20,677 nucleotides of DNA, taken from contig NVQY01000023.1 of assembly GCA_002400675.1 (NCBI GenBank), forward strand, positions 1 through 20,677. Direction: 5' to 3'. The notes below the pieces were generated by a model. The model was not told where the DNA came from. It searched no databases and saw nothing but the letters and a program-made list of their open reading frames with translations. This document shows positions 13,620 through 20,677 of this stretch, one piece after another. The DNA is from Paracoccaceae bacterium. Lineage in GTDB: Bacteria; Pseudomonadota; Alphaproteobacteria; Rhodobacterales; Rhodobacteraceae. The translations under genes were made by a program, and so were the position numbers. Each line of letters starts with the position of its first letter. Within the stretch, counting starts at the first letter, position 1.

Positions 13620-15540
13620 GTTACCCAGATCCCTTTTGGCGATCCCGCTGTTGATACTGGCCGCGATTTCACCGCTTTCGGCCAACGCCGCATCACATTA
13701 TCAGGAATCCACCTTTTGGCAGGACGAAGTATCGCGGGGCGATATGCCCCCCGTCGAAGAACGCCTTCCCGATGTGCCTCTGGTGGTCGATCTTGAGGCC
13801 AAGGGCCGCGAATTGGGCCACGAGGGTGGCACGCTGAACACCATGATCACCCGGTCCAAGGACATCCGGCAGATGGTGGTTTATGGCTATGCGCGTCTTG
13901 TCGGGTATGATTACCAATACAATTTGAAAGCTGACATTCTTGAATCCTACATCAACGAGGACAACAAGAAATTCACCCTGAACCTGCGCCCTGGCCACCG
14001 TTGGTCTGACGGCAGCCCCTTTACCTCGGACGATTTCCGTTACTGGTGGGAAGACGTCGCCAACAACAAAAGCCTAAGCCCCTCTGGCCCGCCCGATTTC
14101 CTGCGGATCGAAGGAGAGCTGCCGGTCGTCACCTTCCCCGACGAGACCACGGTGATCTACGAATGGCAGAACCCCAACCCGAACTTCATTCAGTCGCTGG
14201 CGCAGGCCCGTCCGCCCTTTATCTATCGCCCGGCGAATTTCCTGAAACAATATCACGAGAAATACGCCGACCCCGAACAACTGGCCGTTGAGGTCGATAA
14301 CGCCCGCGTCAAAAGCTGGGCCGCGCTGCATAACAAGCGCGACAACATGTATAAATTCGACAATTTTCGCCTGCCGACCTTACAGCCGTGGATCAATTCG
14401 ACCTCGGGCAAGAAGATCCGCCATCTGTTTGTACGCAATCCCTATTACCACCGGGTTGATACCAATGGCGTTCAGCTGCCCTATATCGACATCGTCGAGA
14501 TGGAGATCGTCGGCGGCGGTCTGGTGGCCGCGAAATCGAACGCCGGCGAAAGTGACCTGCAAAGCCGGGGGTTGGATTTCCGTGACATTGCCATCCTGCG
14601 CAAGGGCGAGGCCGACGGCGGCAACTACCGGACCTATCTTTGGAACAATGGGGCCGCGTCGCAGATCGCCATCTATCCCAACCTGAACTACAACGACGAA
14701 GGCTGGCGCAAGGTGCTGCGTGACGTGCGCGTAAGGCGCGCCCTGTCGCTGGCGATTGATCGCCAAACCATCAATCAGGCGCTGTATTTCAAGCTGGCCA
14801 AGCCGGGCGCGATGACCGTTCTGCCCTCCAGCCCGTTCTTTGATCAGGCCAACCGCGACGCCTGGGCGGCCTATGACGTGGATCAGGCCAACGCCCTGCT
14901 GGACGAGGCCGGGCTGACCGAACGCGCCGGCAACGGCATTCGCCTGTTGCCCGATGGGCGGCCCATGGAAATCGTGATCGAAACCGCCGGGGAACGTCAG
15001 GAGGTCGAAAACGCGTTGCAAATCATCACCGACAACTGGCGCGACGTTGGCGTCAAACTGGTGATGCGCCCGCTGGACCGGGACATCCTGCGCAATCGCA
15101 TCTACGCCGGGACGACCATGGCCGCGGTGTGGTTCGGCTGGGATAACGGCATTCCGCAGGTTTACACCTCGCCGAGTTACCTTGCGCCGCGCTATCAGGA
15201 ATTCTTTGCCTGGCCTAAATGGGGTCAGTATTACCAGACCAATGGCGAAGTCGGCGAAGCACCCGATATGCCCGCACCCAAGCGTCTGATGGAGCTGGCG
15301 TTGCAATGGGACCGCGCCACATCGGACGAAGAACGCGCGACCGTGTGGCGTGAGATGCTGAAAATCCACGCCGATCAGGTCTATGGCATTGGCATTCTGG
15401 CCGAAGCCCCGCAGCCGGTTGTGGTTAACCTGAACCTGCGCAACGTCCCCAAGAAAGCCATCTGGGCCTGGGACCCCGGCGCACATTTCGGCATCCACCG
15501 CCCGGACGAGTTTTTCTTTGACGATGACGAGGACAACTGA
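13612..15540 (+). CDS. ABC transporter substrate-binding protein, SBP_bac_5 family
   Basis: 642 residues, longer than DppA or OppA (about 510-540). The N-terminus has a signal peptide: Lys/Arg-poor start, hydrophobic 8-22, then PLSANA, with probable cleavage after Ala26, giving a periplasmic protein. Family features are YNLKADILESY, LRPGHRWSDGSPFTSDDFRYWWED and the VRRALSLAIDRQTINQALY segment. The C-terminus ends in the acidic run DEFFFDDDEDN. The ligand may be a peptide, or an oligosaccharide as in the Agp-type relatives of this large SBP group; this is recall of the family, not proof. It overlaps the ATPase stop by 8 nt (ATGTTTGAG holds both) and the next start by 1 nt, so the proteins should be made together. 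Confidence 0.93.
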   Translation: MFELPRSLLAIPLLILAAISPLSANAASHYQESTFWQDEVSRGDMPPVEERLPDVPLVVDLEAKGRELGHEGGTLNTMITRSKDIRQMVVYGYARLVGYDYQYNLKADILESYINEDNKKFTLNLRPGHRWSDGSPFTSDDFRYWWEDVANNKSLSPSGPPDFLRIEGELPVVTFPDETTVIYEWQNPNPNFIQSLAQARPPFIYRPANFLKQYHEKYADPEQLAVEVDNARVKSWAALHNKRDNMYKFDNFRLPTLQPWINSTSGKKIRHLFVRNPYYHRVDTNGVQLPYIDIVEMEIVGGGLVAAKSNAGESDLQSRGLDFRDIAILRKGEADGGNYRTYLWNNGAASQIAIYPNLNYNDEGWRKVLRDVRVRRALSLAIDRQTINQALYFKLAKPGAMTVLPSSPFFDQANRDAWAAYDVDQANALLDEAGLTERAGNGIRLLPDGRPMEIVIETAGERQEVENALQIITDNWRDVGVKLVMRPLDRDILRNRIYAGTTMAAVWFGWDNGIPQVYTSPSYLAPRYQEFFAWPKWGQYYQTNGEVGEAPDMPAPKRLMELALQWDRATSDEERATVWREMLKIHADQVYGIGILAEAPQPVVVNLNLRNVPKKAIWAWDPGAHFGIHRPDEFFFDDDEDN

Positions 15541-16568
15541 TGGCCATTCTGCGCTATGCGCTGTACCGGTTCGCCACCATGCTGTTAACGCTGGTGGTGG
15601 TGTCGGCGCTGGTGTTTGTCATCATCAACCTGCCACCCGGTGACTATCTGAGCAATCAGATCAATGAGTTGCGCGCCTCGGGCCAATCAGCCGGGATCGC
15701 CAAGGCCGAGTTCCTGCGCACGGAATATGCGCTGGATCGCCCGGTCTACCAGCAATACCTGATCTGGGTCGGCTTCATCCCCGGCCCAAACGGTTTTTCC
15801 GGCCTGTTGCAGGGCGATTTTGGCTGGTCCTTCGAATTTGACAGCCCCGTAGCCGAGATTGTCGGCGATACCCTGTGGCTAACCGTGCTGGTCAATCTGG
15901 CGGCAGTGCTGTTTGTCTATGTCGTGGCCTTGCCTCTTGGCGTTCTGGCGGCGGCGAAATCCAAGACCTGGGTGGACTACACGTCGGCCTTTGTTGGATA
16001 TATCGGGCTGGCCACGCCCAACTTTTTGCTGGCGCTGATCCTGTTTTACTACGGCAACAAATACTTTGACCTGCCGATTGGCGGGTTGATGGACCCGGTG
16101 TTTGAAGGCGAACCGTTGGGCTGGGAAAAAGTCAAATCCATCCTGATCCACCTGATCGTGCCGACATTTGTAATCGGCACATCGGGCGCTGCGGGGATGA
16201 TGCAGCGCCTGCGGGCCAATCTGTTGGACGAATTGGGCAAGCCTTATGTGGAAACCGCCATCGCCAAGGGCATGGGGCCGACGCGGATGCTGACCAAATA
16301 CCCGCTGCGCATGGCGTTCAACCCGTTTGTCGCCGATATCGGCAACCTGCTGCCGTCGATGGTGTCGGGGTCGGTTCTGGTGTCGGTTGTTCTGGGATTG
16401 CAAACCATTGGGCCGACGCTTTTGACCGCGCTCAAGACCCAGGATTTGTTCCTGTCGGGTTTTGTGCTGATGTTTGTCGCTTTGCTGACGCTGGTGGGCA
16501 CGATGATTTCCGATGTGCTGCTGGTACTGCTTGATCCACGCATCCAATACGAGGGGCGCGAGACATGA
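15540..16568 (+). CDS. ABC transporter permease, DppB-like
   Basis: 342 residues, about six predicted membrane helices with the binding-protein-dependent transport fold. The N-terminal helix (about 7-30) is followed by a long periplasmic loop (about 31-110), as in DppB. The cytoplasmic coupling (EAA-type) loop is seen at YVETAIAKGMGPTRMLTKYPLRMAFNP, with the Gly of the EAA consensus. It forms a heterodimer with the next gene product and passes substrate from the SBP. The ATG at 15540 overlaps the SBP stop by one base (TGATG), and its own stop overlaps the next start by 4 nt. Confidence 0.93.
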   Translation: MAILRYALYRFATMLLTLVVVSALVFVIINLPPGDYLSNQINELRASGQSAGIAKAEFLRTEYALDRPVYQQYLIWVGFIPGPNGFSGLLQGDFGWSFEFDSPVAEIVGDTLWLTVLVNLAAVLFVYVVALPLGVLAAAKSKTWVDYTSAFVGYIGLATPNFLLALILFYYGNKYFDLPIGGLMDPVFEGEPLGWEKVKSILIHLIVPTFVIGTSGAAGMMQRLRANLLDELGKPYVETAIAKGMGPTRMLTKYPLRMAFNPFVADIGNLLPSMVSGSVLVSVVLGLQTIGPTLLTALKTQDLFLSGFVLMFVALLTLVGTMISDVLLVLLDPRIQYEGRET

Positions 16569-17719
16569 CACAGCTACCTGATGGCCGCTTTGTTGACGAC
16601 GAACCCTATGACCCGGATGCCAGCCTGCAAACGCTTGAACGAAGCGACATGGACGCGCCAAACATGGTGCTGGTCTGGCGCAAGTTCAAACAACACCGGT
16701 TAGGGCTGTTTTCCGGCATCGCGTTGCTGATCGCCTATCTGATGATCCCGTTTGCCGGGTTCATCGCCCCCTATACCGCGAATGAACGCCAGCCCGATTA
16801 CCTGTTTTCGCCGCCGCAGTCGGTGGAATGGACCCACGAGGGCGAATTCATCGGTCCCTTCGTCTATCCCATCACCTCAGAGGCCGATCTGGAAACCTTC
16901 CAGTGGAAATTCACCGCCGACGAAACCCGCCCGATGAAGCTCAAGTTCTTCTGCGAGGCCAGCAGTTACAAGGTGGCCGGGTTGTTCAAGACCAACAAGC
17001 ACCTGTTTTGTGCCCCCGAAGGGGCGACCGTGTTCCTGTGGGGGTCGGACCGGCTGGGCCGGGATGTATTTTCGCGGGTCTCGTACGGGGCGCAACTGTC
17101 GCTGACCGTGGGGCTGATCGGGATCACCGTGTCGTTCATTCTTGGCATTGGCTTTGGCAGTATCGCCGGGTATTTCGGCGGCAAGATCGACTGGGTGATC
17201 AACCGGGTGATCGAAATCCTGCGTTCGCTGCCGGAACTGCCCTTGTGGATGGCCCTGTCGGCGGCGGTGCCGTCGAACTGGGGACCGGTGGCGGTGTTCT
17301 TTATCATCTCGATCATTCTGGGCATTCTGGACTGGCCCGGACTCGCACGGGCCGTGCGGGCCAAATTCCTGAGCTTGCGGGAAGAGGAATACGTGAAAGC
17401 CGCCGAAATGATGGGGGCCAATTCCAGCCGGGTGATCCGCAAACACCTGTTGCCCAACTTCATGTCGCACCTTATCGCCAGCGCGTCCCTGTCGATCCCG
17501 GCAATGATCCTTGGGGAAACCGCGTTGTCGTTCCTCGGCCTTGGCCTGCGCGCACCGGCGGTTAGCTGGGGGGTGATGCTGAATGATGCGCAGAACCTTG
17601 CATCCATCGAAATCTACCCATGGACCGCCATCCCGATGCTGCCGATCATCTTTATCGTGCTGGCGTTCAACTTCCTTGGTGACGGATTGCGCGACTCACT
17701 GGACCCGTATTCCAGTTAA
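16565..17719 (+). CDS. ABC transporter permease, DppC-like, with enlarged periplasmic loop
   Basis: 384 residues against about 300 for DppC. A cytoplasmic N-terminus (1-45) and TM1 (about 49-69) are followed by a loop of about 88 residues before FLWGSDRLGRDVFSR (158-172), the conserved DppC motif; this is about 50 residues more than usual. The loop contains Cys130 and Cys149. The coupling loop is EYVKAAEMMGANSSRVIRKHLLPN, and ETALSFLGLGLRAP follows, as in DppC. From recall, such a loop, with a GPFVYPI-like segment, occurs in Opp/Dpp-type systems linked to oligosaccharides (Agp type). It is the last gene of the operon and ends 10 bp before the REP-like repeat. The start overlaps the previous stop by 4 nt. 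Confidence 0.94.
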   Translation: MTQLPDGRFVDDEPYDPDASLQTLERSDMDAPNMVLVWRKFKQHRLGLFSGIALLIAYLMIPFAGFIAPYTANERQPDYLFSPPQSVEWTHEGEFIGPFVYPITSEADLETFQWKFTADETRPMKLKFFCEASSYKVAGLFKTNKHLFCAPEGATVFLWGSDRLGRDVFSRVSYGAQLSLTVGLIGITVSFILGIGFGSIAGYFGGKIDWVINRVIEILRSLPELPLWMALSAAVPSNWGPVAVFFIISIILGILDWPGLARAVRAKFLSLREEEYVKAAEMMGANSSRVIRKHLLPNFMSHLIASASLSIPAMILGETALSFLGLGLRAPAVSWGVMLNDAQNLASIEIYPWTAIPMLPIIFIVLAFNFLGDGLRDSLDPYSS

Positions 17720-17728
17720 AGATCTGTC

Positions 17729-17795
17729 GTAGGGTGGGTGCAACCCACCTTGGCACCAGGTCGACCGGGCAGAGCGTGGGCTTTGCCCACCCTAC
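17729..17795. repeat. REPIN-like element (two inverted REP sequences)
   Basis: Two GTAG-headed hairpins face each other. The first (17729-17749, + strand) is GTAG followed by GGTGGGT-gca-ACCCACC. The second (17776-17795, minus strand) is GTAG followed by GGTGGGC-aaa-GCCCAC. The outer ends, GTAGGGTGGG (17729-17738) and CCCACCCTAC (17786-17795), are a perfect 10-bp inverted repeat. GTAG heads with an adjacent hairpin are the mark of REP sequences recognised by RAYT transposases. No RAYT gene is in the window. The element also sits between two convergent genes and may act as a bidirectional transcription-end structure. The stop of the mscS gene lies inside the second GTAG. Confidence 0.7.
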
Positions 17796-20197
17796 CGATC
17801 GTCGACGCCTTTCTTCGGCGTGCTCGTTTCTTCCTCTTCAAGGGCGCTTTGAACCGCCCCGGCCACGGCTTTTTTCTGCGCTTCATTCAGATCGTCGACC
17901 TTGCCATCCGCCAGCCTGACAGTGACCTCGCGGTGAGCAAAACGGATGCCTTCACGGCCGAACAATTCGCGGATTTCCTCATAGACTTTCTTGCGCACCA
18001 GCCATTGATCGCCCGGTTTGGTCATGAATTTGACCCGGATGATCATCGCGCTGTCCTGCATTTCGATCACCCCCTGCGACTTTAACGGCTGGATGAAATT
18101 CTCGCCGATCACCGGGTCATCCAGTAACTGAACCCCAAGGTTCTTGATCAGCTTTCGCACCCGCTCAACATCCGTGTCATAGGTCACCCGTAGCGGTAGT
18201 TTCATAATCACCCAATCGCGTGAGTAATTGGTCAGCACCTTGATTTCGCCAAACGGAATGGTGTTGAGCGCACCCAGATGGTGGCGCAACTGAAACGACC
18301 GCACCGAGATTTTCTCGACCGTGCCTTTCACCTCGCCGGTGTCGATATATTCACCCTTGCGAAACGCATCGTCGATCAGGAAAAATGCCCCGGAAAAGAT
18401 GTCGCGCACCAGCGTCTGCGCACCAAAACCGACAGCCAGCCCGACCACTCCGGCCCCGGCAAACAGCGGGCTGACGTTTATCCCCAGTTCCAGCAGCGCG
18501 ATCAGCCCGATGGACACGATGACCACCGACAATATCGCCCCCCGGAACAGCGGCAGCAGCGTGGCCAGACGGCTGGCCCCGGTCATGCCGCCTTCGTCGC
18601 CCATCTCTGCGGCCGGAAGGTCTCCGGTTTCCTCGGCGATCTTACTGTCGATCCAGATGCGAAAGAAATGATACAGGATATAGCCGATAAACAGGATGGT
18701 GGTGGCATCCAGCCCGCGCGACAGGCCCGAACTTTCCAGCATCGTGGTGTCGGGGTTCCAGATCTTGATCAGCGCATAGATGCCAGCGACAAAGGCCAGA
18801 ATGCCGGCCACCCGGCGCGACAGGTCTTCGTATGTGGCGATTGGGTGGGATTTCAGCGGTGGCCGGTCAACAACCTCGGCATCTCCGTCATCCTCGCTTG
18901 CATCAGCCGCCGCCAGATCGCTGTTGATCTGTTCGACCTTGCGCAGCCGCGCAAAGAACCGTTCGATGATGTAGTTGATCACGCCGTAAACCACGATCAC
19001 CGATATGAAAACACCATAGGTTCCGGCCACCAGCGGAATCGAGACCGCCTGTTCCAACACCAGATCGAACGCCAGTTTCAACCATGTAAAGGCGATATAG
19101 ACAATCAGCGCAGGGGCCCATGTGATAGAGAGTATCCTGGCAAGATACGTCGTTTCCACGGCGGGCTTGCCGCCCCGGATCGCCCGGGAAATTGGCCGCG
19201 CATTGAACAGAACCATGGCGCTGTTGCCCACCGCCCCGACCAGCGCCAGCACCCCATAGGTAAAGGCGTAAACGTCATAGTTCAGGCCAAAATCGGCGAT
19301 CCATGTGCTGAACATGATCGCCGTGATGTCATAGGTGGCAAGGATTCGCGCCCAGAAATACAAACGCCGCGCGTCCCGGTCGGAAAACCGTGGTATCCGG
19401 TATTGGCTAAGGTAGGGCGACAGGATCATCCGCCAGATATCCGACACCGTGCGCGCCGCGAAAAAGGCCACGTAGATCGCGGTGATGGTGATCTGGACGG
19501 ACAGGTCATTTGCCGGCCCGAAAATCAAGGCTCCGGTTATGTAGGCCAGCAGCATGGTGATCAACGTACCGCCAATGCCCATCAGGAACCGGAACACCAG
19601 AAACGGCATTTTCTGACGATAGCCTTGTGGCGCGTCCCTGACCCTGGATTCGACCAATCGTCGGGCAAAGCGTTTGCCATACAATTCTCTGGTGACGATC
19701 ATCGCCCCGAGAAACAACAACAGGCTCCACCCCAGGATCTCGACGTAACGCATGATGCGCCCGTCCGGGCTGGTGGCGCGCAGGATGTAAGCTACCTCGG
19801 TAAACGAACTGGGCAGCGTGTTCAGCCGCCCCCGCAGGCTTTCGCGGAACTTGCTGACGCGCGACTGAACCTTCATCAGGATCGAGGCCCCGCCCATGGC
19901 GTCCTGCCCGCTCGCCTTTGGCGCGCTGTCCGACCTCGGGGATGTGGCGGTGATGATCTGCCCATTCTCGCCGATGACAATGACGTTCACCCCCCCGTCG
20001 GCCGCATCGCGGATGGCTTGCGCCAGATCGCTTTGCGCCGAATTCTCGGCAGAGGATGACGACCCCATTCCAAAACCGGGAATAATCTGCGCCTGCGCCG
20101 TCGTGGCGGCCATAACAGCACCCCAGAGGAACAGCGACACAACCAGAAACTGGGCTAGGGTAAGACGGCGCATTGTTTGGCATATTTCCAAAGACAT
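17792..20197 (-). CDS. MscS-family mechanosensitive channel, large (about 800 residues)
   Basis: 801 residues. A signal-like segment (9-36, ending AQA) precedes a mostly polar N-terminal domain (37-150) and about ten to eleven predicted membrane helices, the last at about 575-605 as the pore helix. MscS hallmarks are GAGVVGLAVGFGAQTLVRD, FFLIDDAFRKGEYID, the beta-domain VKGTVEKISVRS and LGALNTIPFGEI. The C-terminal domain (about 660-762) is the cytoplasmic vestibule. The family releases solutes under hypo-osmotic stress. With its large N-terminal part it is close in size to YbiO-type channels. The start is uncertain: the ATG at 20197 has no clear ribosome binding site; ATG 20173 (Met9) would put the signal at the N-terminus and is also possible. 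The stop codon TAG is part of the REP-like repeat at 17792-17795. The gene converges on the ABC operon. Confidence 0.93.
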   Translation of the reverse strand: MSLEICQTMRRLTLAQFLVVSLFLWGAVMAATTAQAQIIPGFGMGSSSSAENSAQSDLAQAIRDAADGGVNVIVIGENGQIITATSPRSDSAPKASGQDAMGGASILMKVQSRVSKFRESLRGRLNTLPSSFTEVAYILRATSPDGRIMRYVEILGWSLLLFLGAMIVTRELYGKRFARRLVESRVRDAPQGYRQKMPFLVFRFLMGIGGTLITMLLAYITGALIFGPANDLSVQITITAIYVAFFAARTVSDIWRMILSPYLSQYRIPRFSDRDARRLYFWARILATYDITAIMFSTWIADFGLNYDVYAFTYGVLALVGAVGNSAMVLFNARPISRAIRGGKPAVETTYLARILSITWAPALIVYIAFTWLKLAFDLVLEQAVSIPLVAGTYGVFISVIVVYGVINYIIERFFARLRKVEQINSDLAAADASEDDGDAEVVDRPPLKSHPIATYEDLSRRVAGILAFVAGIYALIKIWNPDTTMLESSGLSRGLDATTILFIGYILYHFFRIWIDSKIAEETGDLPAAEMGDEGGMTGASRLATLLPLFRGAILSVVIVSIGLIALLELGINVSPLFAGAGVVGLAVGFGAQTLVRDIFSGAFFLIDDAFRKGEYIDTGEVKGTVEKISVRSFQLRHHLGALNTIPFGEIKVLTNYSRDWVIMKLPLRVTYDTDVERVRKLIKNLGVQLLDDPVIGENFIQPLKSQGVIEMQDSAMIIRVKFMTKPGDQWLVRKKVYEEIRELFGREGIRFAHREVTVRLADGKVDDLNEAQKKAVAGAVQSALEEEETSTPKKGVDDR

Positions 20198-20257
20198 TCG
20201 AAAATCAAACTACCTGAGCACCCGGACCTGTGCAAACCCTTGTCCCGGCGGGTGAAA

Positions 20258-20281
20258 TCACAATTTGCTTGATGATTGTGA
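20258..20281. promoter_or_regulatory. Dyad in the mscS/glycosyltransferase intergenic region, possible operator
   Basis: TCACAAT (20258-20264) and ATTGTGA (20275-20281) form a perfect 7-bp inverted repeat with a 10-nt centre, in the 188-bp divergent gap. It could bind a dimeric regulator, but a repeat of this length can be expected by chance in a window this size. Further right, TTTTAATACTAGG near 20315-20330 is A+T-rich and may be part of a promoter for the plus-strand gene. Confidence 0.2.
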
Positions 20282-20385
20282 GGTCGCGCAATACCGCCTT
20301 TGCTTTTCGCGCAGATTTTAATACTAGGGATAAAGCCGCTCGGGCGGGCGGATAGTGATCAAATGCAGAAACCTTGAGCGTATTC

Positions 20386-20677
20386 ATGAGCGGTGCAAAT
20401 CCAGACAAGCCGGCAAAAGACACGGGCCGCGCGCCGCGTGTGATGCTGTATAGCCACGATACATTTGGCTTGGGCCATTTGCGCAGGTCACGGGCCTTGG
20501 CAGCGGCGATCACACATGCCGACCCGACCGCGTCGGCGCTGATCCTGACCGGATCGCCGGTGGCCGGGCGGTTCACCTTTCCGACCCGGGTTGACCATTT
20601 GCGCCTGCCCGGCGTCACCAAACTGTCCGATGGCAGCTATGTCAGCCAGTCGATGGACATGACGATCGAGGAAACCA
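20386..20677 (+). CDS. Predicted glycosyltransferase, N-terminal part, 3' end outside the window
   Basis: The frame runs from the ATG at 20386 to the window edge, 97 residues visible. After a polar lead (1-17), PRVMLYSHDTFGLGHLRRSRALA is the N-terminal strand and glycine-rich turn of GT-B fold enzymes (COG4671-type predicted glycosyltransferases, MurG-like GT28 relatives), followed by SALILTGSPVAGRFTFP. Donor and acceptor are not known. The ribosome binding site is weak (GAG about 8 nt upstream). An ATG at 20363 is blocked by a near stop. It diverges from the mscS gene and may lead an operon off the right edge. Confidence 0.75.
   Translation, partial: MSGANPDKPAKDTGRAPRVMLYSHDTFGLGHLRRSRALAAAITHADPTASALILTGSPVAGRFTFPTRVDHLRLPGVTKLSDGSYVSQSMDMTIEET

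Noticed and set aside
14380..15498. 372-codon open frame on the minus strand opposite the binding-protein gene
   Set aside because: Antisense to a complete SBP; composition like a shadow frame and no ribosome binding site judged convincing.
18278..20059. 593-codon open frame on the plus strand opposite the channel gene
   Set aside because: It is antisense to a gene with clear MscS motifs, has low-complexity Arg/Gln/Pro-rich composition and shows no motif; long antisense frames are normal in GC-rich DNA.

Overview
The window looks like a piece of an alphaproteobacterial chromosome, most likely Rhodobacteraceae (Roseobacter group). This rests on the high G+C with strong third-position GC bias, compact operons with 1-8 nt overlaps, and the character of the proteins: a soluble-type ETF-ubiquinone oxidoreductase, a fused MaoC-phosphotransacylase followed by AckA, and Opp/Dpp-type transporters. 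The taxon is an inference; no rRNA, tRNA or other phylogenetic marker is present. No CRISPR array, prophage or complete insertion sequence was seen.

Layout. (1) 1-3703: the C-terminal part of an APH-like phosphotransferase (+) faces a small membrane-anchored Excalibur-domain protein (-), followed by ETF-QO (-) and soxR (-). (2) 3704-4585: the soxR upstream region carries a SoxR box in the 19-bp spacer of a MerR-type promoter that reads into a VOC-family gene (+); an EthD-family gene follows. (3) 4586-6261: greA with a structured leader, coupled to an uncharacterised two-helix coiled-coil membrane protein. (4) 6283-11643: six genes on the minus strand, read in the order class I methyltransferase, MaoC-Pta/Ptb fusion, ackA, GST, thiolase, SnoaL/NTF2-like protein. 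The acyl-CoA, acyl-phosphate and acid steps plus the thiolase suggest short-chain acyl-CoA turnover with ATP recovery. (5) 11847-17719: a four-gene Opp/Dpp-type ABC importer (fused NBD-NBD, binding protein, two permeases), every junction overlapping. (6) 17720-20197: a REPIN-like inverted pair of REP sequences with GTAG heads, then a large MscS-type channel gene (-) whose stop codon lies in the REP head. (7) 20386-end: the 5' part of a predicted glycosyltransferase (+).

Most interesting points. The SoxR promoter can be read base by base and matches the E. coli soxS layout, which ties the VOC gene, and perhaps the EthD gene, to redox-cycling stress. The hydratase half of the MaoC-Pta fusion has Asn in place of the catalytic Asp and carries an acidic DxDxDxD loop. 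A REP doublet supplies the mscS stop codon. The second permease of the importer has an enlarged extracytoplasmic loop with a Cys pair. I did not find a clearly novel multi-gene system; the best candidates for undescribed biology are the greA-linked membrane protein and the SoxR-VOC-EthD module.

No stretch longer than about 300 bases lacks a gene. The largest gaps are 11644-11846, 20198-20385, 4586-4740 and 3112-3244, and what they hold is listed below.
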